Origin: Azolla caroliniana
Taxonomy: Eukaryota > Polypodiophyta
Length of the DNA: 64,000 nucleotides
Assembly (NCBI GenBank): GCA_043228905.1
Contig: JBHGNT010000016.1
Location: 13,702,001 to 13,766,000 of the forward strand
Direction: 5' to 3'
The notes under the pieces were generated by a model. The model had not been told where the DNA came from and ran no database searches. It worked only from the letters and a program-made list of their open reading frames with translations. Below are positions 45,686-56,804 of the stretch, in pieces (the stretch's first letter is position 1; each line of letters begins with the position of its first letter). The translations under genes were made by a program, and so were the position numbers.

Positions 45686-46449
45686 TGTTGGGAGACAGGT
45701 CCCTCCGGATGGTGTAGACCGGGTATGAACCGGATGAGGAGTGCCCGGCTACGGAGAGCCGGATGGTGCAGACCCGGTATGAACCGGATGAGGAGTATCC
45801 GGCTACGGAGAGCCGGATGGTGTAGACCCGGTATGGACCGGATGAGGAGTACACGGCTACGGAGAGCCGGATGGTGCAGACCTGGTATGAACCGGATGAG
45901 GAGTACCCGGCTACGGAGAGCCGGATGATACAGAGCCGGTGAAGACCGGATGAGGAGTACCCGGCTACAGAGAACCGGATGGTACAGACCCGGTGAGAAC
46001 CGGACGAAGAGACATATTCGTAAATATGTTTCCTGAGAGCCCATCGAGGCTATACTTGTAAATAGCCGAAAAGTCATATTAGTATAAATATGACTTAGGG
46101 CAAACTTACAATTGTTGTTGTTATTCTGGTCTGCGCGAGATTAGAGCGTGTAACTGTGTACAGAGAGAGAGAGAGAGTGAGAGGAAGAGGTCGTTGCCTC
46201 TGTTGTAACCGCTGCCTGTGGCGAAGATCGTGAGCACGAGGTCGTTGCCTCTGTGAACTCACCGTTTGTACATTCCAACATAGTGATAGTTTGCAGCCTG
46301 TGGGCTGCCGTGGTTTTTTCCCTTAGTTTGGGTTTTCCACGTAAACATCCTGTGTACCTTTTTCTCTCTCCTTTGCATCGTGTTTTCCGTTTCCTGTTTT
46401 CTGTGTATGATTCTAAGCTCGGTTGTGGCCGAGCGTTGAGTTCTCGTCA
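45686..46449 (+). repeat. 5' LTR of Copia B with 54-bp array
   Basis: 764 bp from TGTTGGG to TCGTCA. 45705-45974 is five tandem 54-bp units starting CCGGATGGTG and ending GGCTACGGAGAG, plus a partial sixth to about 46005. It has the TATA-like TATAAATATGA near 46083. Confidence 0.82.
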
Positions 46450-46451
46450 AG

Positions 46452-46463
46452 TGGTATCAGAGC
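46452..46463 (+). other. Primer binding site of Copia B
   Basis: TGGTATCAGAGC two bases after the LTR; the standard plant Copia site complementary to initiator tRNA-Met. Confidence 0.9.
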
Positions 46464-46478
46464 GAAACGACAAAGAAA

Positions 46479-47076
46479 ATGGACGAATCGTTTGGTGGCA
46501 TGTTCAAGCTCACCGGCTCCAACTATTCAGTATGGAAGTCGAAGATGAGGGACATGCTCGTGGTTAAAGACCTCTGGCTGCCGGTTCAGTTCGGGGACAA
46601 GAGACCGGACAAAATCGACGCCGCGATATGGGAGGTGATGCACATGAAGACAACGGCATACATACGGTGCTTCATCGACATGAGCCTATACAACAACTTC
46701 AATGAAGAGAGCAAGGCTCATGAGCTCTGGGAGAAGATCGGCATAATGTTTCAAAACAAAAATGCTGTTAATCAGGTTTCGGTATTCCGGAAGCTAGTAA
46801 GACTCCGGTACCAAGATGGCTCCAGCATGGCGGAGCACATGAATGCCTTCCAGGGGCTGATACACCAGGCAACATCATTGGAAGTACCTCTCGCTGATGA
46901 GGTACTAGCGCTACTCCTGCTCGGTTCCCTCCCGGATAGCTGGGAGACGTTGGTTGTCACTTTGGGCAACGCCGGGCCGGAAGGAAAACGGTTATCCCTA
47001 GCAAGAGTAAAGTCGAGCTTGCTAGATGAGGAGGCGCGTCGGAAAGATAAGGATACGAGCTCCGACTCCGAAGCGC
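46479..47076 (+). pseudogene. Copia B gag, N-terminal part
   Basis: Start ATG 46479, 15 bases after the primer site. About 199 residues of a Copia Gag (SNYSVWKSKMRDMLVVKDLW; later VFRKLVRLRYQDGSSMAEHM) without a stop up to the solo LTR at 47077. The frame DSEA continues directly with LLTESERG at 47728, where the zinc knuckle CFYCGKTGHFQKNF follows. Gag packages the element RNA. This segment is intact, but the solo LTR cuts the protein here. Confidence 0.85.
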
Positions 47077-47723
47077 TGTCGTGACGATTTTCGGCTACGG
47101 TGTGAAACCGAGTGAGATGAATAAACCAAGGATGTGCAACATTGCACATACACTTAGCAAATAAGCCTCCTAAGGCCTAGTGGCACTTGAGTTCATACAG
47201 AGGGGTGCAAGCAAGGTTTGAACCTTGCACCTCTAAGATACAAGATAATTGCCTTACCACTAGGACAACTATCATATAGTGTAAATTTTATGTATTTCAT
47301 TTTCATATACAAATTATAGACGAAACAACCATAGAAAACCATGTACACAAAACCATGGTTTTAAACCCATGGTTTGTGCATGACATAAGCAAAACCGTGT
47401 GCACAAAACCATGGTTTTAGCCCATGGTTTTGTGCATGTCACAAGCATGGAAAGACCTATAAAAGCCTCTAGTTGGGCTTGTGTAAGGGGGGCTCAATAT
47501 GTGATATCACCAACACCATTATCATCAATATAATTATATTTGTCTTTATCTTCTTCATTATTTTCTACTTCTCAAGTGTACAAGCTTTCTTCTTCTCAAG
47601 TGAACAAATTCCGTCTAATCTTACATTGATCGTCATCTCTTCGATAATTCCGCGAACATCCTCCCCAGTCCAAGACCCCGGTGGTCGCTCGAGTAGCACA
47701 CGCACGCACGAATCTTCGCGACA
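47077..47723 (+). mobile_element. Solo LTR, 647 bp, TGTCG...CGACA
   Basis: Same end motif as elements 5 and 6 and a similar 3' end (CACACGCAC...CGACA). A 4-bp target duplication is GCGC (47073-47076) against TCGC (47724-47727), one change apart. TATA box TATAAAAG at 47459. Antisense tRNA-like boxes are B GGTTCAAACCT (47224-47214) and A-like TAGTGGTAAGGC (47263-47251). A 15-bp perfect hairpin lies at 47400-47436. The small frame at 47473-47994 is a by-product. Confidence 0.75.
47400..47436. repeat. Perfect 15-bp inverted repeat in solo LTR
   Basis: TGCACAAAACCATGG, a 7-base loop (TTTTAGC), then CCATGGTTTTGTGCA. A weaker copy stands about 55 bp upstream (near 47345-47385). Confidence 0.85.
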
Positions 47724-47727
47724 TCGC

Positions 47728-48514
47728 TCCTTACCGAATCGGAACGCGGAAGACATAGAAACCGTAGTCCCCAGAACCGGGAGAAGTCGGGGACACGGTC
47801 AAAGTCAAGGGCGAGGCCCACTTGCTTCTATTGTGGCAAGACGGGACACTTCCAAAAGAACTTTCGGCATTTCCGAAAAGATAAGGAGACCGACGGTACC
47901 GATTCGAAGCGGACCCCGGACCGGAACAGTAAAGACCGGAGGGGGCCGGACTAGAAGGGAACGACGACAATCGCGGCAAGTGAAGAAGAGTTGATGCTCA
48001 TCACCGAGGAGAGTGAGATAAACCTTGCCGGCGACGAGATGACCTGGGTGGTAGACTCCGGAGCGTCGTTCCACCTCACCCCGGACCGGAAATGCTTCTC
48101 ATCCTACTCAGCCGGTGATCACGGCTGTGTCCGGATGGGGAATGAAGGTACATGCCGAATTGTCGGCATAGGAGACGTGTGGCTGTCCACACCAACCGGA
48201 TGCAAGTTGCTGTTGAGGGAAGTCCGACACGTTCCGAAGGTTCGACTGAACCTGATATCAGTCGGTCGGCTAGATGATGAGGGCTACACAGGTAGCATCC
48301 GGAACAGTGTCATGAAGTTCAACAAAGGGAGCCTGATTGTGGCTCGGGCCCGAAAGGTAAACACCCTGTACCTGATGAATGCCCAGTTATGTCTGGAAGA
48401 AGTGAACATGGCATCCGACACTGCCGGTGAGCTGTGGCACAAGAGACTGTGTCATATGAGCGAGAAGGGGATGAAGAGGCTTGCAGACGACAACCTCATT
48501 CCAGTGAAGAACGT
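47728..48514 (+). pseudogene. Copia B zinc knuckle, protease and pre-integrase part
   Basis: Zinc knuckle CFYCGKTGHFQKNF near 47827, in which the last Cys position is Phe. One TAG follows near 47954. Protease: WVVDSGASFHLTP near 48048, with the intact D-S-G site. Then the GAG-pre-integrase region with the two zinc-binding His (LWHKRLCHM, near 48432). The frame is cut at 48514 by element 6, exactly between the two His and the two Cys of the integrase zinc domain; CTDC appears at 63133 on the other side. Confidence 0.82.
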
Positions 48515-49063
48515 TGTCGTAGTGTATTCCGCACACTACGTGAAAACCATAAAATAATATATCCGATTTTAGATACATATAAATAAATAAATAAATAAAA
48601 TTTATCAAGTGCATAGGGCAGGATTCGAACCATGCACCTCCACGTAGATAAACCCCAACATTACCATTGTAATAACTTATCTTTAGTGTTATAAATATAG
48701 ATTTAATACGTATAAGACCTTTATTTATACATACCTTTATTAAAAGGTAAAAATCATGTATTCTTTAGAGTGTGAATATTTTATTTACACATGACATTAA
48801 AAGTGACTCATGCACATCTAGCGTGCACGAGCCCTATATTTAGGAAATGACAAAACATCACATGCACATTTAGTGTGCATGGGCACTTTAGGTGAAAAAG
48901 CATGAAGCCATGCTTAGCCTCTTCCATCTTTATATAAGGAGGAGAAAAATATGTATATGGTTGTTGATTAATATACATGGTTGGATCAATCTAATATATT
49001 CGTGGGATTCACGAATTTTGCCATCTAATTGCTCTTATAATCTAAATATTGTTTTAATTACGC
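48515..49063 (+). repeat. 5' LTR of element 6, first part
   Basis: Matches 62422-62974 of the 3' LTR. TATATAAGGAG at 48931. Hairpin CATGCACA-TTTAG-TGTGCATG at 48861-48881. Antisense tRNA-like B-box GGTTCGAATCC at 48631-48621 with an A-box-like stretch about 35-45 bp beyond. Interrupted after ACGC (49060-49063) by element 5. Confidence 0.9.
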
Positions 49064-49855
49064 TGTCGTGAAGAAAACCGTCCATAGGCGGAATCGGCGC
49101 ACCAAGGCGTGGGAACCGGTTCTTCACGCGCGCACGCTCCAAGTTGTACATAGAAGCGAATTAGGAGGATAATCGGCAGGAACGGGCCCTAACACGAGTG
49201 GAGACAAAGACCGCGCGAACAGTCTTTTCAGTCGCGCGCGCGAGCTAAGGAACTGTACGAGTCGGCGGCGTAACTACGCGGATGCGTGAAGAACGGAGCG
49301 GATCCCTGTCCAAAAGGGACAGGGAATAAAGCTGACAGGACGGCCTGCTCGTCGGCCTATATAAGGAGCAGGAAAGAGCTGTTGCAGGCATCTCGCGCAG
49401 AGAGGACGAAGTGCTGTCGGACCGTTTCTGGACGCTTCTCTCTCTGTTTCCTTCCTTCTTGAGCTCCATAGCTTTTCTGTGCAGGGTTCCGAGGAGGCTC
49501 GTGCTGTTTCGAGGAACGCCCGAGTGCTTCCGGCAGCACCTCCGACCTGCTACCCCTTTGTGCGTCGAAGCGAACAAGCATCGGCATCTGTTCGCCGGCC
49601 TGTTCGGTTGTAGCCAACCTGTGCCCCATCGAGGGTTGTAGTCGTGTTAGCCATTTTGTTAATATACATATTTAGTCATTCGCATCTGTCTGTGTCGGTG
49701 TCTGTTCGCGTTCTCCGTGCTGAAGGGCCGTGTCCCTGTGTATCCCCGGTCCTGCGTAGCCGGTTCTCTCTCTTTCTCCTCCCTCGCTTGCTCTTTGGTT
49801 CGAGACCCCCGCGGTCCCGCCTCGTTTCCACACGCACTTGCGTAATATCTCGACA
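49064..49855 (+). repeat. 5' LTR of element 5
   Basis: 792 bp. TATA box TATATAAGG at 49358. CT-rich leader with CTTTCTCCTCCCTCGC near 49770. Differs from the 3' LTR at about ten sites, all of those I counted being transitions. Confidence 0.92.
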
Positions 49856-49859
49856 TCTT

Positions 49860-49875
49860 TGGTGAACCCGACGTG
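49860..49875 (+). other. Primer binding site of element 5
   Basis: TGGTGAACCCGACGTG, four bases after the LTR, identical to element 6. Confidence 0.65.
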
Positions 49876-49899
49876 AAGGAGGCGGCAGAAGAGCAGAAG

Positions 49900-52026
49900 A
49901 TGAGGGGGTCGGATCTTGCAGAGGCCATGGCTTAGGCCGTGGATCGGATTGTAAACGCGCGCGAGGGCACCGGTGCCCTCGACAGAGCCATTGAGGCGGT
50001 CGTCGGCACGATCGGCCGGTTCGATGGGAAGGATGCCACGAAGTATTTGGCGTCCTACGGTGCAGAGATGCTGATGCGGGACATTCCAGAAGAAAGGCGT
50101 CTTGCCGGATTTCCCCGAGTGGCGATGCCGAGCATCCATGCGGAGGTGCTCGAGGTGCGGGCGGAGAGCCATACCTGGGAGGAGTTCGAAGGTCGGCTCC
50201 TAGAGAAATACGGGCTGGACGACGCGCTCCGGCTTTCGAAGCGAAGGTTCATGGAATGGGTGGAGTCCCCGGGGAAGGGAAGAAACGCGTCGGCACTCCT
50301 CCGGGAGTTCGAGGAAAACTTTGCGCGCCTTTCGGCGCTCGACCGAACCATCCTGGACACGAGCCGGGTCTTGCTGTTTGTCAAGTCGGTCGACGAGCAG
50401 GATCGGGAGCAAGTGGGCCTCTTGCTGGAAACCGAAGACGGGCTCACTACCGACTGGGCGGCTGTCAAGAAAGTCTGTGGCCGTTTCGACAAACGGCGAG
50501 AATGGGCGGATAACGGGGCAACCGGGTCGGGCTCGGTCGCAGCAAGGAAGCTCGAACCAGCGCCATAGGTGCGAAAGGAAGAGACCCGAGAGTGGTTGGA
50601 AACCGGTTCGGCTTAGACCGGCGTAGTCAGAGGCTCAACCGGAGGAGCGGCGCTGGAGGAATTGACGAGGGCGATAAAGGACCTCCAAATCGCGCAAGCC
50701 CGAAGGGAAGGTGGCGAACCGGCTCGTGACCGACGGCCGGCGGCAGGAAACAGGTGCATGTGGTGCGATGAAGTCGGCCACATTCGGAAGGACTGCGGCG
50801 ACTTCGCGGAGGCGCTGAGGAACAGGGTGGTGTACCTGTGGGAAGGACGGGTGCATGCCAGCGACACCCGAAGGGCCCTGAGCCGAAACGACGGGCGAGG
50901 TGGTATGAAAAGGTTGATGGAAGAGGCGGCGGCCCGACACGCGGAAACCGTCCACTACTCGGCGTCGGCCGGCATTCGAGTCGGGGGCGGCGAGGCCCGA
51001 AGGGAAAGCAAAGCCGGATTCTGGCCGACGATGCTGGAAGGCCTTGCCGGTGCAAGGCTTAAAAGGGAGGAATCGGACCGTGCGGAGAAACGGGTACGGG
51101 AGATGACCGGGTGGAGCGACCCGGTCGAGGAAAAGACGGGCTTCGTGGAAGCCGCTTGCCAGAACTACGAGGCTCTGGTAGAAGAGAAGCGGGTGGGGAA
51201 ACCTGGGACGACCGGGCCCTCACAACGATACGAGACCCGGTCCGGGCCACAACGGGACGAAGCCGGCGGGGCCGGTGCGCAAGATAAACCCCAGAAGGGC
51301 GGGTACCGTCTGGGGACGGAGATAGAAAGGACCACGGACTTACGAAAGGTCCTGGAGGAACGGATCCTTGACAGCAAGGTGGAGCTGTCATTACGAGAGG
51401 TGCTGGGAATCGCCAAGAAGGAGTTCCACGACTCCATCGTGGACTTGGTGAAACGGAAGAGGCTGTCAACGGAGACAGAACCGGAAAGACCGGTGGAAGT
51501 GCGGACGACGCACCTAGACGACATGGCGCTGGGAGACGAGTGGGCGGAAAGCCACTATTCGAGACCACACTGGGCCCGAGCGACCACGGAAACCCCGGTG
51601 AAGATCGGCGATGTCCAGGAACCGGTGATAGCTTTGGTGGACCACGGATCGGAGATCAATTTGATGTCCATGGACTTCTATAAGAAGGGCAAATGGCCGA
51701 TCAACACCAAGCACGGGTGGAAAATAAGGGCAGCAACGCGTGCCACCGAGGAACTGCACGGGGCCTGTCCGAATGTGCGAGTCAAGATCGGCGACGTCGA
51801 GATTGACCAGCACTTCTTCGTGCAGGAGACGTCTTCGCATCCGGTCATACTGGGAGAGCCGTACATCACGGCGGCGCGGATGGAGACCAAGGTGCTGGAC
51901 AATGGTTCGGCCTACGCGAGGGTCAAAAGCCAAGACGGGCGCCATTCGGTCCAGTTTCTGACGGTACGGCCGAACCACGAACGTAACCGCGACTCCCTCG
52001 GTTCCGAAAACCGAGAGGATTTTTAG
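49900..52026 (+). pseudogene. Element 5 Gag-protease (three TAG stops)
   Basis: Start ATG 49900. In-frame TAG at 49933, 50566 and about 50614 would each be CAG by a single C-to-T change; the frame is otherwise continuous for about 709 codons. Gag core (FDGKDATKYLASYGAEML), zinc knuckle CMWCDEVGHIRKDC near 50755, basic helix (LGIAKKEFHDSIVDLVKRK) and protease ALVDHGSEINLMS near 51630. GC-richer than element 6. It ends TTT-TAG 52021-52026 with pol in -1. Function as for element 6 Gag-protease. Confidence 0.85.
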
Positions 52027-52060
52027 AGAGGACTGCCAAGGCGTGGGGCCGCGACAGTCC
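52021..52060 (+). promoter_or_regulatory. -1 frameshift signal of element 5
   Basis: GAT-TTT-TAG, a three-base spacer, stem GGACTG (52030-52035) with CAGTCC (52055-52060), loop 19 bases: the same geometry as in element 6. The stop codon differs (TAG here, TAA there) while its place is kept. Confidence 0.6.
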
Positions 52061-55000
52061 GGATGCTCCGGGAAAACCCCACATCTGTACGATAAAACCG
52101 TGTACAATAGGTAGGAAATTTTGCTTCTCCGACAGCGGAGCATGTACGATGGTCGGCATCGCCGGCCGAGAGAAAACAAAGACGGAGGGGAGACTTCGAG
52201 CGTGCGGAGTTCTCGGCCCTGACGAAGAAATCAACGGAGCCGTGGAGGCAGTGTCTTTCGACGACACCTTGGGAATGCTGGGGAAGGTAGTCGAAGGAGA
52301 CCTTAACGAAGACCGGACGATACCGGTATGTTCCGAAGAAATGTACGAAGTCATCGCGGACTTCGGTCGAGGGCTCGAGTCGGAACGGACGGCCCGAGTT
52401 AGCACCAAGTACAAGACTGTGGACCGGAAGGTGAGGCCAGTTGCGGCGCCCTTACCGGAGGGCAGCGAATCCCGAATCAAAGGGGTTGCATCGGACCCTA
52501 GCTTACGAGATCCGGCCTGCATAGGACACACCTTCACCAACGAGACGCTCCGCGAGCTGAAGATCGGTGGGGGCGGGTTCCTACTGCCGGCGGAGGAAGA
52601 CCGGTTTCGGAGAATGCTCGGAAGGCACGGGAAAGCCTTCGCATTCTCACCGGAGGAAATCGGGTGCGTAAACCCGACGATCGTAGAGCCGATGGTGATA
52701 TTCACGGTACCGCATGTACCGTGGAATCTCAAGCCAATTCCGGTTCCGAGAGCTCACATCCCGAAGTTGATGGAGCTGTTGAAGCAGAAAGTTGATATGG
52801 GCATTCTCGAGCCGTCGAGCGCCCCGTATTCAAACCGATGGTTTACCGTACCAAAGAAAAACGGATCGTTGCGCTTCATTCAGGACCTGCAGCCGGTCAA
52901 TAGAGTGACCATTCGGAACGCAGGGATCGGACCGACCATAGACGAGTTCGCGGAGGCCTTCGCCGGAAGGTCGATTTACTCGGTCGGTGATCTATACTCA
53001 GGGTACGACCAGTTCCAGCTAGCCGTGGAGAGCAGAGACATTACGACGATGCGAACTCCCCTCGGCCTAGTGCGGATGTGTACGCTGCCGCAAGGAGGGA
53101 CCAACTCGGTGGCCCACATGGTGAATGCAATGAACAAGGTGCTGAGGGACTGCATCCCGGACATCACCATGCCGTTTCTAGACGACATCCCGATCAAGGG
53201 ATGCCCGGTAGAAGAGAAGGACGAGACGATCGGGCCGGACGGATGCCGGCGATTCGTGGTGACGCACATCGACGACTGCGAGAAGGTGCTGCAAAGGCTA
53301 GAGGATGCGAGGCTCACCTTCTCGGGGGAGAAGTCAGCCTTCGGGCAGTCGGAAATCATGGTGGTCGGACATTTATGTGGACCATATGGCCGGAAACCGT
53401 CTCCGGCAAAGGTAGAAGCCATCTCCGCGATGAAGCCTGATTGCAGCTCGGTCACGGAAGTACGAAGATTCTTGGGAGCATGCGCCTTCTACCACATATG
53501 GATCCCGCATTACGCGCACGTCGCGGAGCCGCTGTACGGATTATTGAAGAAAGGGCGAAGATTCGAATGGCTAGACAAGCACACGGAGTCGGTCCGGAAG
53601 CTGAAGGAGGCTCTTTCGGCAGCACCGGCGCTCCGAAAGGCCGTCTACAGGAAGGGCACCCCAGTGTACATAACGGTTGACACGAGTCCGACCGGAATCG
53701 GGTGGGTCGTCAACCAAGAAGACGAGGACGGCAATCGGTTTCCGATCCGATTCGGCGCGAAGGTCCTCAGTGAGCGGCAGCGAGGATACGCCCAGGTTAA
53801 ACGCGAACTCTGGGGTATCGTTTCGGCGGTGAAGGCCGACAAGGACTATCTGATCGGGACAGAGGTAATCATAGAGACGGATTGCATGCCGATTCTCGGC
53901 ATGGTTTCCGGATGCGCGACGCCGGACCTGGCAATGCTCAGGTGGATAGCGTACATCAAGTCCCTGGACCCATTTCCGGGAAAGACAACGCCATGGCCGA
54001 CATGCTTTCAAGGGCGAGATTCGATGACGAGGGCGGCATGGTTTCGGAGGACGAAGAGGTCGGCGTGGACTTCTTCGAGGCAGCATACGTAACAACCGGT
54101 GGGACAAGCACTCCGGCGCTTAACGACTTCGACGCGAGCAATTACGACGGGGAGTGGCTGTAGATCGGCGGGTTCTTGAGGACAATGGCGCCGGATGCGT
54201 CATGGACGAAAGACGAGGCCAACCGGATCCGGAAGAAAGCGTACCGGTTCTTTCTCCGGGATGGCTATCTATGGAAGCACCCGAAGAAGAGGGACGGCGC
54301 TCCGCTCCGGGTGGTGGCGATGAAGGAAGAACAGGAGGAGCTGCTGACGGCCTACCACGACAGCCCTTGGGCCGGACACCGTGGAACTTGGGCCACGTTC
54401 GAGAAGATAAAGGAGAAGTACTGGTGGCCGGGACTGTACCGGGACGTGCATCAATTAGTGACAACTTGCGAGAGCTGTCAGATGCACTCCGTGGTCCGAC
54501 ATCGGGACGAGCTTCACCCTACGTACCCTCCGACCATCCACTTCAAATGGATGGTAGATCTGGTGACGATGCCAATGGGGGTAGGACAGATGCGGTACCT
54601 GGTCCTAGCGCGGGAGGATCTGACGAACCAGGTGGAAGGCCGGGCCCTTCCGAACAAAACGACCGCGGCCGTATGTCGGTTCCTAATCGAGGACGTGATA
54701 TGCCGGTACGGGTGCGTCGGGAAGATCGTGGCTGACCGAGGGGAGTTGGACGCCGAAGAAGCTGCGGAGCTGTTCGACCGGCTGGGAGTCAAGCTCTCGC
54801 TCACCACTGCGTACAATCCGGAGGCGAATGGAAAGGTGGAGCGCGGACACGGACCGATCGTCAAGGCGCTGGTTCGAGCATGCGGAGGCCAAGTCGGTAA
54901 CTGGCCGCGGCTACTACCTTATGCTTTGTGGGCAGACCGGACCACGCACAGTTCGGTAACCGGGTACATGCCGACGGAGCTCATGTTCGGCCAGAAGCCG

Positions 55001-55492
55001 ATCATGCCGATGGAACGGACGATCTCCTCGTGGGCAACGGTCGACTGGAGGGACGAGATGAGCCGGGAGGAGTTGTTGGCCGCGCGTATACGACAGCTCG
55101 AGCGGAGACCGGAGGACGTGGAACTGGCTGCGGGGAAGCTCCGGGTGGCGAGAACAAAGAACAAAGCCAGGTTCGACCGAACGCACCGGCTCCGACCGAA
55201 GAAAATCGAAGAAGGTGACTGGGTGCTCGTCTACGACAGCAACCTCGACAACCAGCACCGAGCTACACGGAAGTTCGCACGAAGGTGGTTCGGGCCTTAC
55301 GTGGTACGGAGCGCCAATGACAACGGGACATATCAGCTGGCGGAACTAGACGGCACGAGAATGGCGATACCGGTTGCAGGGAAGCGGATCAAAGCGTTCA
55401 AGAAGCGACACGACGACGAGCCAGACCCGGCTCTCCTAGTCAGCAGTGACGAACGATCCGAAAACGAGGAAGAACCGACGGGCGAGGAATGA
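52023..55492 (+). pseudogene. Element 5 pol: RT, RNase H, integrase
   Basis: The -1 frame is open from the gag stop. RT with RFIQDLQPVN (52880), DLYSGYDQFQL and MPFLDDIPIKG near 53170. RNase H from 53680 (VDTSPTGIGWV) to ETDCMPILGM. A deletion of about 13 bases near 53970 shifts the frame just before ISGKDNAMADMLSRAR, and TAG 54161 follows. Integrase 54176-55492 is open: zinc domain (HDSPWAGH, CESC), core MVDLVTMP, VADRGELD, EANGKVERGH, and RWFGPYVV tail; no chromodomain. Natural stop TGA 55490-55492. With only two lesions here it is close to a complete pol. Confidence 0.87.
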
Positions 55493-55550
55493 AGACGGGC
55501 CGGTTTTCTCCGTCCCAACTCTCTTGGCGCATACCGGAGGATGCGCGGTT

Positions 55551-55563
55551 AGGTGGGGGCGGA
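55551..55563 (+). other. Polypurine tract of element 5
   Basis: AGGTGGGGGCGGA directly before the 3' LTR. Confidence 0.7.
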
Positions 55564-56614
55564 TGTCGTGAAGAAAACCATCCATAGGCGGAATCGGCGC
55601 ACCAAGGCGTGGGAACCGGTTCTTCACGCGCGCACGCTCCAAGTTGTACATAGAAGCGAATTAGGAGGATAATCGGCAAGAACGGGCCCTAACACGAGTG
55701 GAGACAAAGACCGCGCGAACAGTCTTTTCGGTCGCGCGCGCGAGCTAAGGAACTGTACGAGTCGGCGGCGTAACTACGCGGATGCGTGAAGAACGGAGCG
55801 GATCCCTGTCCAAAAGGGACAGGGAATAAAGCTGACAGGACGGCCTGCTCGTCGGCCTATATAAGGAGCAGGAAAGAGCTGTTGCAGGCATCTCGCGCAG
55901 AGAGGACGAAGTGTTGTCGGACCGTTTCTGGACGCTTCTCTCTCTGTTTCCTTCCTTCTTGAGCTCCATAGCTTTTCTGTGCAGGGTTCCGAGGAGGCTC
56001 GCGCTGTTTCGAGGAACGCCCGAGTGCTTCCGGCAGCACCTCCGACTTGCTACCCCTTTGTGCATCGAAGCGAACAAGCATCGGCATCTGTTCGCCGGCC
56101 TGTTCGGTTGTAGCCAACCTGTGCCCCATCGAGGGTTGTAGTCGTGTTAGCCATTTTGTTAATATACATATTTAGTCGGACCGTTTCTGGACGCTTCTCT
56201 CTCTGTTTCCTTCCTTCTTGAGCTCCATAGCTTTTCTGTGCAGGGTTCCGAGGAGGCTCGCGCTGTTTCGAGGAACGCCCGAGTGCTTCCGGCAGCACCT
56301 CCGACCTGCTACCCCTTTGTGCGTCGAAGCGAACAAGCATCGGCATCTGTTCGCTGGCCTGTTCGGTTGTAGCCAACCTGTGCCCCATCGAGGGTTGTAG
56401 TCGTGTTAGCCATTTTGTTAATATATATATTTAGTCATTCGCATCTGTCTGTGTCGGTGTCTGTTCGCGTTCTCCGTGCTGAAGGGTCGTGTCCCTGTGT
56501 ATCCCTGGTCCTGCGTAGCCGGTTCTCTCTCTTTCTCCTCCCTCGCTTGCTCTTTGGTTCGAGACCCCCGCGGTCCCGCCTCGTTTCCACACGCACTTGC
56601 GTAATATCTCGACA
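55564..56614 (+). repeat. 3' LTR of element 5 with internal 259-bp duplication
   Basis: 1051 bp against 792 bp in the 5' LTR; the difference is exactly one extra 259-bp copy (55919-56177 and 56178-56436), spanning from GTCGGACCGTTTCTGG to CATTTTGTTAATATA-ATTTAGTC. Confidence 0.92.
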
Positions 56615-56766
56615 ACGCTAAACTCGTGGGATTCACGAGATTGCTATCTTACTTCTCTTTCCACTATTCATATCTAGCCTTAAGTTGTATTCCTCTTCCT
56701 CCTAGTCAAAAACCTCGGCGGTTCCCACCCGACTCACGCAACGATCCGGAGCCGAAGGGCATGACA
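56615..56766 (+). repeat. 5' LTR of element 6, second part
   Basis: Begins with the second copy of ACGC (56615-56618), continues TAAACTCGTGGG... and ends GGGCATGACA. It carries the hairpin CTCGTG-GGATT-CACGAG. Confidence 0.9.
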
Positions 56767-56770
56767 CAAC

Positions 56771-56786
56771 TGGTGAACCCGACGTG
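56771..56786 (+). other. Primer binding site of element 6
   Basis: TGGTGAACCCGACGTG, four bases after the LTR, identical to that of element 5. Its complement ends in CCA; the tRNA is not identified. Confidence 0.65.
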
Positions 56787-56804
56787 AAAACGGGTGGCAA
56801 GGAG

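Larger units (their letters stand above)
49064..56614 (+). mobile_element. Element 5: Ty3 retrotransposon nested in element 6's LTR
   Basis: LTRs TGTCG...CGACA, 4-bp target duplication ACGC (49060-49063 and 56615-56618). Same primer site and the same protein family as element 6 but clearly diverged, so it is a sister family and not a copy. It is younger than element 6 because it sits inside it. Confidence 0.92.

Noticed and set aside
45577-46077. Repeat protein encoded on either strand of the Copia B LTR
   Set aside because: The repeated peptides come from the 54-bp tandem array (18 codons per unit) inside an LTR.
47473-47994. Separate gene across the right end of the solo LTR
   Set aside because: It joins LTR sequence to out-of-frame Copia B gag; the Copia frame explains the region better.
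48616-48680. tRNA gene on the minus strand
   Set aside because: Only A/B-box-like motifs are visible; no proper cloverleaf or acceptor stem could be built, and the sequence is repeated as part of the LTR.
49245-49641. Small genes in the LTR of element 5
   Set aside because: The same frames recur in both LTRs and in the 259-bp duplicate; they are parts of the LTR leader.
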